Assembly: GCA_024405875.1 (NCBI GenBank)
Contig: JAKSOA010000015.1
Location: forward strand, 1 to 40,073
Direction of reading: 5' to 3'
Origin: Paludibacteraceae bacterium
GTDB lineage: Bacteria > Bacteroidota > Bacteroidia > Bacteroidales > Paludibacteraceae
Length of the DNA stretch: 40,073 nt
Below the pieces are notes generated by a model, which saw only the letters and a program-made list of their open reading frames with translations, did not search any database and had not been told where the DNA came from. The position numbers and the translations under genes are program-made. This document shows positions 7,711 to 16,678 of this stretch, one piece after another. Position 1 is the first letter of the stretch. Each line of letters opens with the position of its first letter.

Positions 7711-9714
7711 TCAATTGATCTTCCTGAGCACAAACGCTGAGCGTGAAGGAATGTAGAGTTTAATCCACTCCTTGTCAAGATACCCTTCTGCCGGCATTGT
7801 GAAGTGGTGAACGGTCTTGTCATTCAAGCCGAAACCACCATATTTTGGGTCATCGGTGTCAAGAATCATCTCATATTCACCTGGTGTTACAAGCATACCG
7901 TAATCTGTATATGAGTTGAATGGGTGGAAGTTGAAGATGAATAGCAGGTCATCACGCCCGTAGGCTATAACCTGGTCTCCTGAGTTATCCCAATATTTGT
8001 AGAACGGAAGTTCCTGATATTTCTTACGACCTGTAATAAGGTGAATCATATCCTTGTCAAAGTCCCCCAAAGGCTTGTACATATAGTTTGGATTATCTAC
8101 AAGGTCCCACTGACGGCGTGCGTATTTGTATGACCAGCCGTTTCCTTCACGTGGGAAATCAATCCACTCAGGATGACCGAACTCATTACCCATAAAGTTA
8201 AGGTAACCACCGTTTATTGTTGATGCGGTGAGCAGACGTATCATCTTATGAAGCGCCACGCCACGGTCTGCAAGGTATGTTGTGTGTCCCTTTTCAAAGT
8301 GCCAATACATATCAGCGTCAACAAGGCGGAAGATTATTGTCTTATCTCCCACGAGGGCTTGGTCATGAGACTCCGCGTAACTTATGGTCTTCTCATCTTG
8401 ACGACGGTTTGTGAGTTCCCAGAAGAGGTGTCCCGGTTTCCAGTTCTCATCTGTATATTCCTTAATATATTTAATCCACAAATCAGGTATTCCCATAGCC
8501 ATACGATAGTCAAAGCCTATGCCACCTTCCTCAAATTTAGAGGCAAGTCCGGGCATTCCGCTCATCTCCTCAGCAATGGTTATCGCATTTGGATTAACCT
8601 GATGTATAAGTTTATTTGCAAGTGTAAGGTAACAGATGGCGTCACCGTCCTGATTTATGTTATAGTAGTCTGAATAACCACTGAACGCCTCTCCAAGACC
8701 GTGGCTCAGATAAAGCATTGATGTTACGCCGTCAAAACGGAATCCGTCAAACTGATACTCGTCAAGCCAGAACTTGCAGTTTGAAAGCAGGAAGTGAAGC
8801 ACCTCATTCTTTCCATAGTTGAAACAGAGTGAATCCCAAGCCGGGTGTTCACGGCGTCCGCCATCGTGGAAGTACTGGTAAGGTGTGCCGTCAAAGCGTC
8901 CAAGTCCCTCAACCTCATTCTTAACTGCGTGTGAATGAACTATATCCATAATTACAGCAATACCCATTGAGTGTGCTGTGTCTATTAACTCCTTTAACTC
9001 CTCAGGTGTGCCGAAACGTGATGAAGCCCCGAAGAAACTTGATACGTGGTATCCGAATGAGCCGTAATACGGGTGCTCCTGAATAGCCATAATCTGTATG
9101 CAGTTATATCCGTCGGCCTTTACACGTGGAAGTACCTCATCTTTAAACTCTATGTATGTACCCACCTTCTCCTTTGCCGTAGCCATTCCAATATGACACT
9201 CATAGATTGCAAGAGGGTCTCTGTTCGGCTTGAAGTTCTTGCACTTGAATGTATATGGTTTCTCTGGTGACCATACCTGTGCTGAGAATATCTTGGTGTT
9301 GTCATCTTGAACCACTCTGCGGCACCAAGCAGGTATGCGTTCCCCCTCACCGCCTGGCCAGCGTACAACAAACTTATAGAGTTGACCGTGCTGGAAAGCC
9401 TTTTCCGGGAATTTTCCTTCAAACACGCCGTTCTCAAGTTTCTTGAGTTTGTAATCCTCACTTATCTGCCAATTATTGAAATCACCCTTTACATATATTT
9501 CTGTGGCATTTGGTGCCCACTCTCTTATTACCCACGAGTCTGAAAGGTGATGCATTCCGAAATATAAATACCCTGATGCAAAATCAGAGAGGGTTGTCTT
9601 ACCGTTGTTGGTCAGTTCAGCCTCCTTACTTAGGGCGTAGTTATAACGTCCTTCAATTGCTGATGTGAATGGCTGTAGCCAAGGGTCATTCTGAATAAGT
9701 TTCAATGAGGTCAT
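7711..9714 (-). CDS. glgB: 1,4-alpha-glucan branching enzyme, GH13 (eukaryote-like GlgB)
   Basis: The 667-residue enzyme makes alpha-1,6 branches in glycogen. An N-terminal CBM48 (about residues 55-150, YVKGDFNNWQ) precedes the GH13 barrel. The catalytic Asp nucleophile is D328 in FDGFRFDGV, the acid/base is in AEEMSG (E382/E383), and the transition-state Asp is in ESHDQ (D451). The conserved second-shell motif IVHSHAVKN is also present. The length and lack of the long N-terminal extension fit the GBE1-like branch common in Bacteroidetes. The gene follows DUF4301 by 51 bp without its own TAnnTTTG box, so both are probably co-transcribed. Its start lies directly after a heptamer tract. Confidence 0.97.
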   Translation of the reverse strand: MTSLKLIQNDPWLQPFTSAIEGRYNYALSKEAELTNNGKTTLSDFASGYLYFGMHHLSDSWVIREWAPNATEIYVKGDFNNWQISEDYKLKKLENGVFEGKFPEKAFQHGQLYKFVVRWPGGEGERIPAWCRRVVQDDNTKIFSAQVWSPEKPYTFKCKNFKPNRDPLAIYECHIGMATAKEKVGTYIEFKDEVLPRVKADGYNCIQIMAIQEHPYYGSFGYHVSSFFGASSRFGTPEELKELIDTAHSMGIAVIMDIVHSHAVKNEVEGLGRFDGTPYQYFHDGGRREHPAWDSLCFNYGKNEVLHFLLSNCKFWLDEYQFDGFRFDGVTSMLYLSHGLGEAFSGYSDYYNINQDGDAICYLTLANKLIHQVNPNAITIAEEMSGMPGLASKFEEGGIGFDYRMAMGIPDLWIKYIKEYTDENWKPGHLFWELTNRRQDEKTISYAESHDQALVGDKTIIFRLVDADMYWHFEKGHTTYLADRGVALHKMIRLLTASTINGGYLNFMGNEFGHPEWIDFPREGNGWSYKYARRQWDLVDNPNYMYKPLGDFDKDMIHLITGRKKYQELPFYKYWDNSGDQVIAYGRDDLLFIFNFHPFNSYTDYGMLVTPGEYEMILDTDDPKYGGFGLNDKTVHHFTMPAEGYLDKEWIKLYIPSRSAFVLRKIN

Positions 9715-9724
9715 ACTTTATTTT

Positions 9725-9767
9725 AGTTAAAAGTTAATTGCTAATTACTAATTACTAATTGCTAATT
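9725..9767. repeat. Heptamer tract (agttaaa/agttaat, then gctaatt/actaatt units)
   Basis: Units agttaaa and agttaat (725-738 of this kilobase) are followed by gctaatt, actaatt, actaatt and gctaatt (9740-9767). The tract overlaps the stop codon of the DUF4301 gene and ends 10 bp before the glgB ATG. It has no CCTCCC core, so it is an arm-only relative of element A. Confidence 0.6.
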
Positions 9768-11361
9768 AATTTTGGTGCTCTTGTCGGAGCAAATCATTTA
9801 TGTTTTTTACCGGGTTGAAGGTCTTTATGGGAACTTCAACAAATATTGTGTTCCAGTCTGCCATACAGCCGTTCCACAGACCGGGACGGTCAAGATGCGT
9901 ACAGATTGTGCCATCGGGGTTCTGTTTCTTACAAAGAATCCACGCATCCGGATTTGCGAATTTTGAGAGGTCAAACTTCTTGCCCTTGTAGTCTGTAACA
10001 CAGCAAGCCATATCAACTGGATTAAAGTGGGTGCTGGCGTTAAAGATTTTCAAAAGTTCAGGGTGCTCATTAACCTCATAATACTCTACTATCTGGAGTG
10101 AGATGGTGCCATCGGGGTTCTTAACCCAACAAGGCATACCACCCTGCTCATCTTCATTCTTCACCATTCCGCAAACACGCAGCGGACGGTTGAGTTTGGT
10201 GCGGAGGAACTCTATCTGCTCCTCACGTGGCATACGCAGAATGCTCTGACGCTTGACATTGAGGGTGTTCTCCACATAGTTTATTATCTCAATGAGTTTG
10301 TCATCAGGCACATCATCTTTGTCAAGCATACGCAGGAACTTCTTTATCTGCTTAAAGTTGAATATGAGTATGCCGCCAAGCACGCGTTTGTACCCCGATG
10401 TCAGTTTTTTAAGTGAGTCTGACGCCTCATTGTCTATGTTCTTTATGAAGATGACATCGGCTGGCGTCTGGTTCAGATTCAGGAACAACGCTCCGTGACC
10501 TGACGGGCAATGCTTGATATTGCCATCGGAATCCCTTTTAACCTCTCCCTTCTCATCTACTGTAACTGTATCTGTCTCAGTGCTTTGTATTGGAAGTGTG
10601 ATATAGAACTGCACTCCGAATTTCTTTTCAATGGGCTGTTTGAACTCACGCACATAGTCTTGTATGACATCACGGTCACCCTTTTGAATAGTGTAGCATA
10701 CATTAACTATGCCTCCTTTTACTCCACTCACCATAGCACTCTCAATAAGGCTCTCTTGTATAGGTGTGCGGGTGTCCTCCCACGATGAATAGTACTTGAA
10801 GAACTTTTTAGGAAGATATTTTGCAACCGCCGTGAATGTCTTGGACTTATCTGTATGGAATTTGAACAGAGCGTGCGGCAGTTGACAGTAGTTAAGCCCC
10901 TTATCAGTAAGCAGATATTCTACTATGAGTTTGAATTTACCCACCTCCATAAGGTCTGAGACCTCCTTGCCCTCCTTCTCTATGCAGAGACGGTTAAGTT
11001 CATTATAGAATGCGAAACTTGAGAGGTGCTTGAAGAAATTTTTCTCAAAATTAGTCTGCGGAGTTACATACGGTGCCTTTAAGAAAGCATATAAATCCTT
11101 GAAGAATCTGGAAGCGGACCCCGATGCCGGTATAAAGTGGTAAACTGGTTTACCCTTCTCTAAATATGTTTTCCAGATGGTCTGGAAGCCGTCTTCCTCT
11201 GCTTTTGTATAGAGTTGTATGCCGTCATCAAGTGTGGCTGTCCTTACAAGTTCAGGAGCCTTGACAACTGATGTGAGAACCTTCAATTGGTTCTCAACAT
11301 CGGCAGGGTCTATGCCCGCCGCCTTTAGTTTGCAGATATCCTCTTTTGAAAGCGATTTCAT
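9766..11361 (-). CDS. DUF4301 domain protein
   Basis: This soluble protein is 531 residues from ATG 11361. It matches the Bacteroidetes DUF4301 family: SKEDICKLKAAGIDPADV at the start, FIPASGSASRFFKDLYAFL, CPSGHGALFLNLNQ and DRPGLWNGCMADWNTIFVEVP at the end. The function is unknown; the ASGSASR loop recalls nucleotide-binding turns in sugar nucleotidyltransferases, but that is only an impression. An in-frame ATG at 11445 would add 28 residues. I reject it because a perfect TATCTTTG -7 box (11392-11385) lies inside the extra stretch. The gene heads the likely DUF4301-glgB-GGGPS unit, so a link to glycogen metabolism is a guess from context only. Confidence 0.85.
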   Translation of the reverse strand: MKSLSKEDICKLKAAGIDPADVENQLKVLTSVVKAPELVRTATLDDGIQLYTKAEEDGFQTIWKTYLEKGKPVYHFIPASGSASRFFKDLYAFLKAPYVTPQTNFEKNFFKHLSSFAFYNELNRLCIEKEGKEVSDLMEVGKFKLIVEYLLTDKGLNYCQLPHALFKFHTDKSKTFTAVAKYLPKKFFKYYSSWEDTRTPIQESLIESAMVSGVKGGIVNVCYTIQKGDRDVIQDYVREFKQPIEKKFGVQFYITLPIQSTETDTVTVDEKGEVKRDSDGNIKHCPSGHGALFLNLNQTPADVIFIKNIDNEASDSLKKLTSGYKRVLGGILIFNFKQIKKFLRMLDKDDVPDDKLIEIINYVENTLNVKRQSILRMPREEQIEFLRTKLNRPLRVCGMVKNEDEQGGMPCWVKNPDGTISLQIVEYYEVNEHPELLKIFNASTHFNPVDMACCVTDYKGKKFDLSKFANPDAWILCKKQNPDGTICTHLDRPGLWNGCMADWNTIFVEVPIKTFNPVKNINDLLRQEHQN

Positions 11362-11384
11362 CCGTTTTACTGTTTTTATGCTCT

Positions 11385-11415
11385 CAAAGATAAGAAATAA
11401 ATGTATTAAGTGCAA
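11385..11415 (-). promoter_or_regulatory. Promoter of the DUF4301-glgB unit
   Basis: On the minus strand TTGCAC (11415-11410) is followed after 17 bp by TATCTTTG (11392-11385), a full Bacteroidetes promoter. Transcription would start near 11380, which rules out the upstream ATG at 11445 and supports the start at 11361. Confidence 0.65.
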
Positions 11416-11483
11416 CATTTTAGCACTCAAAAATGCTATTTTCAATCATTTTCATACATCGTGGTGTAATATGTTTGCAATAA

Positions 11484-11515
11484 TTTGTAAATGGTATTTA
11501 AATTGCGTAAATTTG
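11484..11515 (+). promoter_or_regulatory. Promoter of the aminotransferase gene
   Basis: TTTG at 11484-11487 and TAAATTTG at 11508-11515 are separated by 20 bp, the expected -33/-7 spacing in Bacteroidetes. The ATG follows at 11543. Confidence 0.65.
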
Positions 11516-11542
11516 TACCAAATTTGTTTTTAAAAAACATAT

Positions 11543-12742
11543 ATGCCACAGACATCAGAACGCGGCAAACTTATGCCGCAATCACCTATTAGAAAACTTG
11601 TGCCGCTTGCCGACAAGGCAAAGGAACGGGGCGTTAAGGTTTATCATCTGAATATCGGTCAGCCCGACCTCGCCACCCCTCAGGTGGCTCTTGACGCCAT
11701 AAAGAACATTGACCGCAAGGTGCTGGAGTACAGCCCTTCTGACGGTATCAAATCACTAAGAATAAAACTTGCGGAGTACTACAAGAGGTTTAAGATTGAC
11801 GTTACGCCACAAGATATAATTGTGACGAGCGGCGGTAGTGAGGCTGTGAATTTCGCCTTTATGTCTTGCCTTGACCCTGGAGATGAGATTATTGTGCCGG
11901 AGCCCGCTTACGCCAACTACACAGCATTTGCCATAAGTGCCGGCGCTGTAATCCGCCCCGTTGTATCAAGTATTGATGACGGTTTCTCACTGCCTAAGGT
12001 TGAGAAGTTTGAAGAGCAGATTACACAACGCACAAAGGGTATCCTTATATGCAACCCTAACAACCCTACAGGCTATCTCTACACTCGTAAAGAGATGAAT
12101 ATGATAAGGGATTTGGTTAAGAAATATGACCTGTATCTCTTCTCTGATGAGGTTTACCGTGAGTTCTGCTATACAGGCGCTCCATACATTTCCGCCTTCC
12201 ATCTAAACGGAATTGAGGATAATGTAGTTCTATTTGACTCAGTATCAAAGCGTTATAGTGAGTGCGGAATACGTGTTGGCGCTCTTGTCACAAAGAACAA
12301 GGCTGTTAAGGAGAATGTAATGAAGTTCTGCCAGGCTCGTCTCAGTCCACCGCTCATAGGTCAGATAGCGGCGGAGGCTTCTGTTGACACTCCGGCAGAC
12401 TATATGCTTGAGATGTATAATGAGTTTGTGGAGCGTCGTAAGGTGCTGATTGACGGACTCAACCGCATTCCGGGTGTCTATTCTCCTGTTCCTATGGGTG
12501 CCTTCTACACGGTTGCAAAACTGCCTATTGATGACAGTGACCGTTTCTGCGCCTGGCTTCTTGATGAGTTTGAGTATGAGGGACAGACTGTTATGCTTGC
12601 CCCGGCAAGTGGTTTCTACACAATGAACAATATTGGCAGGAATCAGGTTCGTGTGGCGTACGCCATTGACACGGAAGACCTGAAAAAAGCACTTGTGATA
12701 CTTGAGAAAGCGTTGGAAGCGTACCCAGGGAAAATTAAATAA
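11543..12742 (+). CDS. Class I/II PLP-dependent aminotransferase (aspartate aminotransferase family)
   Basis: The 399-residue protein is a fold-type I aminotransferase. It shows IGQPDLATP (about residues 37-45), the cofactor loop TSGGSEAVNFAF, CNPNNPTGYLYT, FSDEVYREFCY and the Schiff-base lysine in SVSKRYSECGIRVG. The C-terminal arginine that binds the substrate carboxylate is probably in NQVRVAYA. Aspartate or aromatic/branched-chain amino acids are likely donors; the substrate cannot be fixed by eye. It has its own promoter (11484-11515), divergent from DUF4301. The ABC permease follows after an element A copy. Confidence 0.92.
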   Translation: MPQTSERGKLMPQSPIRKLVPLADKAKERGVKVYHLNIGQPDLATPQVALDAIKNIDRKVLEYSPSDGIKSLRIKLAEYYKRFKIDVTPQDIIVTSGGSEAVNFAFMSCLDPGDEIIVPEPAYANYTAFAISAGAVIRPVVSSIDDGFSLPKVEKFEEQITQRTKGILICNPNNPTGYLYTRKEMNMIRDLVKKYDLYLFSDEVYREFCYTGAPYISAFHLNGIEDNVVLFDSVSKRYSECGIRVGALVTKNKAVKENVMKFCQARLSPPLIGQIAAEASVDTPADYMLEMYNEFVERRKVLIDGLNRIPGVYSPVPMGAFYTVAKLPIDDSDRFCAWLLDEFEYEGQTVMLAPASGFYTMNNIGRNQVRVAYAIDTEDLKKALVILEKALEAYPGKIK

Positions 12743-12838
12743 ATGAGAAATGAGAAATGAGAAAGCCCCCTCTTAACCTCCCCCAAGGGGAGGAACATTT
12801 CTCCTTTCTCCTTTTTCCTTTCTCCTTTCTCCTTTAAC
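12741..12838. repeat. Repeat element A, copy 3 (reverse orientation)
   Basis: The core at about 12766-12796 (tcttaacctcccccaagggg then aggaac) is the reverse complement of the copy 1 and copy 2 cores. The left arm is three gagaaat/gagaaag heptamers; the right arm is tttctcc-type heptamers running to 12838, five bases before the next start codon. The arm units differ from copies 1 and 2, yet the two arms are still complementary to each other (gagaaa with tttctc). Confidence 0.7.
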
Positions 12839-12843
12839 TATTT

Positions 12844-14082
12844 ATGTGGGAATTTGATATAGCACATAGAATCCATTTTAAGAACAGCAACGGGCTTCAG
12901 GAGAAGCCTGCTGTTGTTATTGCCACTATAGGTATTGCGTTGGGGCTTGCCGTAATGATAATTGCCTTAGGTATTGTGACGGGGTTCAAGCAGGAGGTAA
13001 GGAACAAGGTGATAGGCTTTGGAAGCCATATTCAAATCACCTCTTTCAGCAACAACAGCACTTATCAGATGGAGCCTGTGAGCTTTTCTGAGAGTCTGAC
13101 AGACTCCATAAAGGCTGTACAAGGTGTGCGTCACACTCAGTTTTTTGCAACAAAGCCTGCTATTCTGAAGACCGACAGTGATTTTGAGGGGGTTGTTCTG
13201 AAGGGTTGGTCAACTGATGCCGACCTTGATTTTTTTAAAAGCAATCTTAAAGATGGTTTTTTCCCCTCTTTTACAGACTCTGCCGCCTCTAATGATGTTC
13301 TTATTTCTGAACAGACCGCCACAAGGCTCGGTCTTAAGGTTGGAGACCCAATTCTCGCCTATTTCATTGAGGATAACGTGCGCGTGCGTAAGTTTAATGT
13401 GTCGGGGCTCTACTCTACTGGGCTTGAGGAGTTTGACAAATTGTTTATCATCGGGGATATACGACACTGCCAGATGCTAAACGGCTGGGACCAAGATGAA
13501 TTCTGCGGAATGGAGATTCTGGTTGATGACTATGAAAAGGTCTCTGACACCGCTTTTGACGTATTTATTGCCACAAGCGGGAAATTTGACCCGCACGGCA
13601 CGCTCTACTATGTGCGCAGCATACGTGAGATATATCCGCAGATTTTCAACTGGCTTGACTTGCTTGACACTAACGTGGCGGTAATAATTATTCTGATGTT
13701 GCTTGTATCGGGGTTCAATATGGTATCAGGGTTGCTGATTCTTATTCTGGACAAGACGCAGTTCATTGGCATTCTGAAGGCTCTTGGCTCTAGAAACTGG
13801 AGTATTCGTAAGATTTTCCTTATTCAGAGTTCTTTTCTTATTCTAAAAGGGCTGTTCTGGGGCAACATAGTGGGTATAGGGCTCTGCCTGCTGCAAATGC
13901 ACTTCCATATTCTGAAACTTGACGCATCAATATATTTTGTTGACTATGTACCTATTATTCTGAATTGGTGGCACATTATTGGTCTGAACCTGCTTTCAGC
14001 AATAACGGCGATGCTTATGCTCCTGCTTCCAAGCATAGTAATATCTCACATAGTTCCGGCAAAAGCGATAAAGTTTGAATGA
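12844..14082 (+). CDS. ABC transporter permease, LolC/LolE-like (MacB-FtsX fold)
   Basis: The 412-residue membrane protein has the LolCDE/MacB permease layout. One helix lies near the N-terminus (AVVIATIGIALGLAVMIIALGIVTGF, about residues 23-48), followed by a periplasmic domain of about 220 residues and three C-terminal helices. FtsX-type features include LVSGFNMVSGLLILILDKTQ and IGILKALGSRNWSIRKIF. By family it would help release lipoproteins from the inner membrane, working with an ATPase that is not in this window. The start MWEFDIAHRIHF resembles the LolE N-terminus. A strand-consistent gap containing element A separates it from the aminotransferase. Confidence 0.9.
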   Translation: MWEFDIAHRIHFKNSNGLQEKPAVVIATIGIALGLAVMIIALGIVTGFKQEVRNKVIGFGSHIQITSFSNNSTYQMEPVSFSESLTDSIKAVQGVRHTQFFATKPAILKTDSDFEGVVLKGWSTDADLDFFKSNLKDGFFPSFTDSAASNDVLISEQTATRLGLKVGDPILAYFIEDNVRVRKFNVSGLYSTGLEEFDKLFIIGDIRHCQMLNGWDQDEFCGMEILVDDYEKVSDTAFDVFIATSGKFDPHGTLYYVRSIREIYPQIFNWLDLLDTNVAVIIILMLLVSGFNMVSGLLILILDKTQFIGILKALGSRNWSIRKIFLIQSSFLILKGLFWGNIVGIGLCLLQMHFHILKLDASIYFVDYVPIILNWWHIIGLNLLSAITAMLMLLLPSIVISHIVPAKAIKFE

Positions 14083-14126
14083 TAATTCTATGGGGTGCAG
14101 ACGCACTGTCATAGGTATATACAAAC

Positions 14127-14229
14127 TTTCAACTTTGTTAAAACAAGTTTTAACCATGTTACTTCGTCACTCGGCATAACATAAGTAAACTTAGTTCTGC
14201 CCTCGTTCCTAGTAACAGTCAATTTTCAA
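14127..14229 (+). repeat. Repeat element B, copy 1 (ends at the folC start)
   Basis: About 103 bp match the reverse complement of 28534-28637 with only a few mismatches. The element contains the dyad GTTAAAAC-AA-GTTTTAAC (14137-14154), a middle block ttacttcgtcactcggcata, and ends in cagtcaattttcaa just before the folC ATG at 14232. Both copies are oriented the same way relative to the downstream gene. Confidence 0.75.
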
Positions 14230-14231
14230 TT

Positions 14232-15452
14232 ATGAACTATAAAGAAACCCTAGACTATCTATTTGTAAAGACCCCGATGTTCTCACAGGTGGGGGCGGCG
14301 GCGTACAAGGAGGGGTTGGATACTACTATGGCTCTTGCAAAGGCATACGAAGAGCCTTACAAAACATATAAGACAGTACACGTCGCAGGCACTAACGGCA
14401 AGGGTTCCACAACTCATAGCATTGCGTCAGTCTTGCAGGAATCGGGGTATAATACGGGGCTATATACATCACCGCACTTAAAGGATTTTTCAGAGAGAAT
14501 ACGGGTGAACGGAAAACCGATAGAACAAAAATATGTGGTTGATTTTGTAGAGGGTGCAAAAGATTTGATTGAGTCATTAAAACCATCTTTTTTTGAGATT
14601 ACCACCATTATGGCGTTCAAATATTTCAAGGATATGGGCGTTGATGTGGCGGTAATTGAGACGGGGCTTGGCGGACGGCTTGACAGCACTAACATTATAA
14701 CTCCGCTTGTGAGCATTATAACTAATGTAAGTTTTGACCATATAAAACAGTTGGGCAACACACTTGAGGCTATTGCGGGTGAAAAGGCTGGAATCATCAA
14801 GCCTGGTGTTCCCGCTGTGGTTGGAGAGGCTTCTGCAAATCTCAGACCTATTTATGAGAGCAAAGGCTCCCCTATTGTCTGGGCTGAAGATATGGAGTTC
14901 CCCGATGTGGATTTTGAACTGAAAGGTCTGTGTCAGGAGAAGAATCTTAAAACCATTCTCGCAGCCCTTGAGGTGCTTAAACTTGACCTCAATATTCCCG
15001 ATGTGGCTATTACAAAAGGTCTCGCTAATGTGATTGAGAACACAGGTCTTATGGGGCGCTGGCAAACAATTGGTACTGAACCACTTATAATTGCCGATAC
15101 AGCACACAATGAGGGCGGGATACGCTACATTGCAGAGCATCTGCAGAAGATGATGAAGTCTGATTCTCCTAAATTCACAAATCTGAGAATTGTGTTTGGT
15201 ATGGTTAAGGACAAAGATATATCTGCCGTACTTGCCCTACTGCCTAAAGATGCCGTCTATTACTTTTGCAAAGCAACCTCACAACGCTCACTTCCCGCTT
15301 CTGAATTACAGGCGTTGGCATCGGGGTACGGATTAAAAGGAAACTGCTATCCCTCTGTAAAAGAGGCGTTTGCATCAGCCAAAGCAGACTCAGCCGTCTC
15401 AGACCTCATCTATGTAGGCGGTTCTAATTTTGTGGTGGCGGAGGTGCTATAA
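14232..15452 (+). CDS. folC: Dihydrofolate synthase / folylpolyglutamate synthase
   Basis: The 406-residue Mur-ligase-fold enzyme adds glutamate to dihydropteroate and then extends the polyglutamate tail of folates. It carries the P-loop VAGTNGKGSTTHSIASVL (about residues 50-67), LYTSPHLKDFSERIRVNG, VIETGLGGRLDSTN and NVSFDHIKQLGNTLEAIAGEKAGIIKP, all diagnostic of FolC. NEGGI and GRWQ in the C-terminal half bind the glutamate. The length is normal. The ATG lies immediately after element B, which forms most of the 149-bp gap to the permease gene. The 3' end overlaps the convergent flavoprotein gene by 6 bp. Confidence 0.96.
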   Translation: MNYKETLDYLFVKTPMFSQVGAAAYKEGLDTTMALAKAYEEPYKTYKTVHVAGTNGKGSTTHSIASVLQESGYNTGLYTSPHLKDFSERIRVNGKPIEQKYVVDFVEGAKDLIESLKPSFFEITTIMAFKYFKDMGVDVAVIETGLGGRLDSTNIITPLVSIITNVSFDHIKQLGNTLEAIAGEKAGIIKPGVPAVVGEASANLRPIYESKGSPIVWAEDMEFPDVDFELKGLCQEKNLKTILAALEVLKLDLNIPDVAITKGLANVIENTGLMGRWQTIGTEPLIIADTAHNEGGIRYIAEHLQKMMKSDSPKFTNLRIVFGMVKDKDISAVLALLPKDAVYYFCKATSQRSLPASELQALASGYGLKGNCYPSVKEAFASAKADSAVSDLIYVGGSNFVVAEVL

Positions 15453-16676
15453 TAAATTAGCTAATTGAATTGCCTCTTTCATATTGTCTTCTATTGAACT
15501 ATAGTTCCAACTACCATATCTTCCAATAGAATAAATCTGTTTTGTACTAAGAAAAGATTTCCATTTTTTGACTTCCTCTATCCCTTTTTTACTAATATGC
15601 ACATAAGCGGGATTCATTATCACTGAATGCCACGATATTAAATTTTGGTTAGATATAATTCCTGCAACCCTTAAATCATTCAGCACTTGTTGAAGTTTGT
15701 CATTAACATTTACTTCATCTTCTGGTTTTAATCCTATTTCTATGTATAATGACATTCGTTCACTTGAAATAATATTACTATAAAATCCCACTCTATAAAA
15801 GCAATATTTACTTTCGGGAAAATAAATCCAATGATTTCTTGTGTCAGAACTTTGTTTGTCAAATCCTAAATTATAAACCAAAACCTTGTTCCAAGACAAA
15901 GATTGTTTATCATACTCAATATCACATAATTTTAGAAGTTGAACAAATGGTATGGTCGAAATCAGATTGTCATAATTGATTCTTCTTTTATTAGTCTCAA
16001 TTATTTTTTCCGCATAGTTAATAGATATTACTTTTTCATTCAAACATATAGAGGATTTTTCTACATCTCTTTCCAATGCGTGTACATATTCAATAGCTCC
16101 TCCTTTATGATATAAAAAAGAGCCATTATATGAGTCATTATTGGATTTTTTAAAATTTAAGATAATCTCTTCCTTGTCTGCGTATGGAAAAAATCTCCCC
16201 ATTGCATCAGCATCCAATACATTCAAATCAGTAGCATATAATTTTTGATTGTATGGAATTAGAAATTTTTCCGCTATTGATTTGCCGAATTTTGAATACA
16301 GCATCTCCTTAAATGTTAAAAAAGAGTTCTGTTGGACGTTGAATAAATCATATAAACAATCAATGAACTCTTTCTTGCTTAATTGATGAATGTTCTTCTG
16401 AAATGGAAAGTCAATCAATCTTTCCTTGTATTTAATTTGAGTGTGCTTATCCACCTTAACCAAGCCTGTCTCATCTAATCTTTCTTTAATAAATTTTGCA
16501 ATTGTCGGGTCCTGAAAATGGAAAAAGTGCCCGGAATAATCCCAAACAAATCCATCTTTTTTAATAGTATTACACAAGCCTCCAGTATGATCAGATGACT
16601 CCAAGATTATGTAAGGATTGTCTGTGAAATTAGCATAAGTCAATCCTGTTATTCCTGCTCCAATTATTATATCCAT
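15447..16676 (-). CDS. NAD(P)/FAD-dependent protein resembling UDP-galactopyranose mutase / protoporphyrinogen oxidase
   Basis: This 409-residue flavoprotein has an N-terminal FAD-binding beta-alpha-beta motif IIIGAGITGLTYANF (residues 3-17) and the glycine-rich HTGGLCNTIKKDGFVWDYSGHFFHF. The second motif resembles the UDP-galactopyranose mutase and amine-oxidase superfamily. Such proteins next to glycosyltransferases usually make or modify nucleotide sugars for surface glycans. It lies 2 nt after the GT2 gene and is co-transcribed with it. Both genes are clearly richer in A and T than folC, which suggests they were acquired together. A true mutase call would need the UDP-binding arginines, which I cannot confirm. 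Confidence 0.8.
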   Translation of the reverse strand: MDIIIGAGITGLTYANFTDNPYIILESSDHTGGLCNTIKKDGFVWDYSGHFFHFQDPTIAKFIKERLDETGLVKVDKHTQIKYKERLIDFPFQKNIHQLSKKEFIDCLYDLFNVQQNSFLTFKEMLYSKFGKSIAEKFLIPYNQKLYATDLNVLDADAMGRFFPYADKEEIILNFKKSNNDSYNGSFLYHKGGAIEYVHALERDVEKSSICLNEKVISINYAEKIIETNKRRINYDNLISTIPFVQLLKLCDIEYDKQSLSWNKVLVYNLGFDKQSSDTRNHWIYFPESKYCFYRVGFYSNIISSERMSLYIEIGLKPEDEVNVNDKLQQVLNDLRVAGIISNQNLISWHSVIMNPAYVHISKKGIEEVKKWKSFLSTKQIYSIGRYGSWNYSSIEDNMKEAIQLANLL

Positions 16677-16678
16677 TT

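Noticed and set aside
7719-7755. Repeat C insertion altering the glgB C-terminus
   Set aside because: The C-terminal residues (KLYIPSRSAFVLRK) still match the branching enzyme family, so the resemblance to repeat C is probably incidental or tolerated.
11362-11445. Upstream ATG extending DUF4301 by 28 residues
   Set aside because: A complete promoter lies inside this stretch, so the codons are probably not transcribed.
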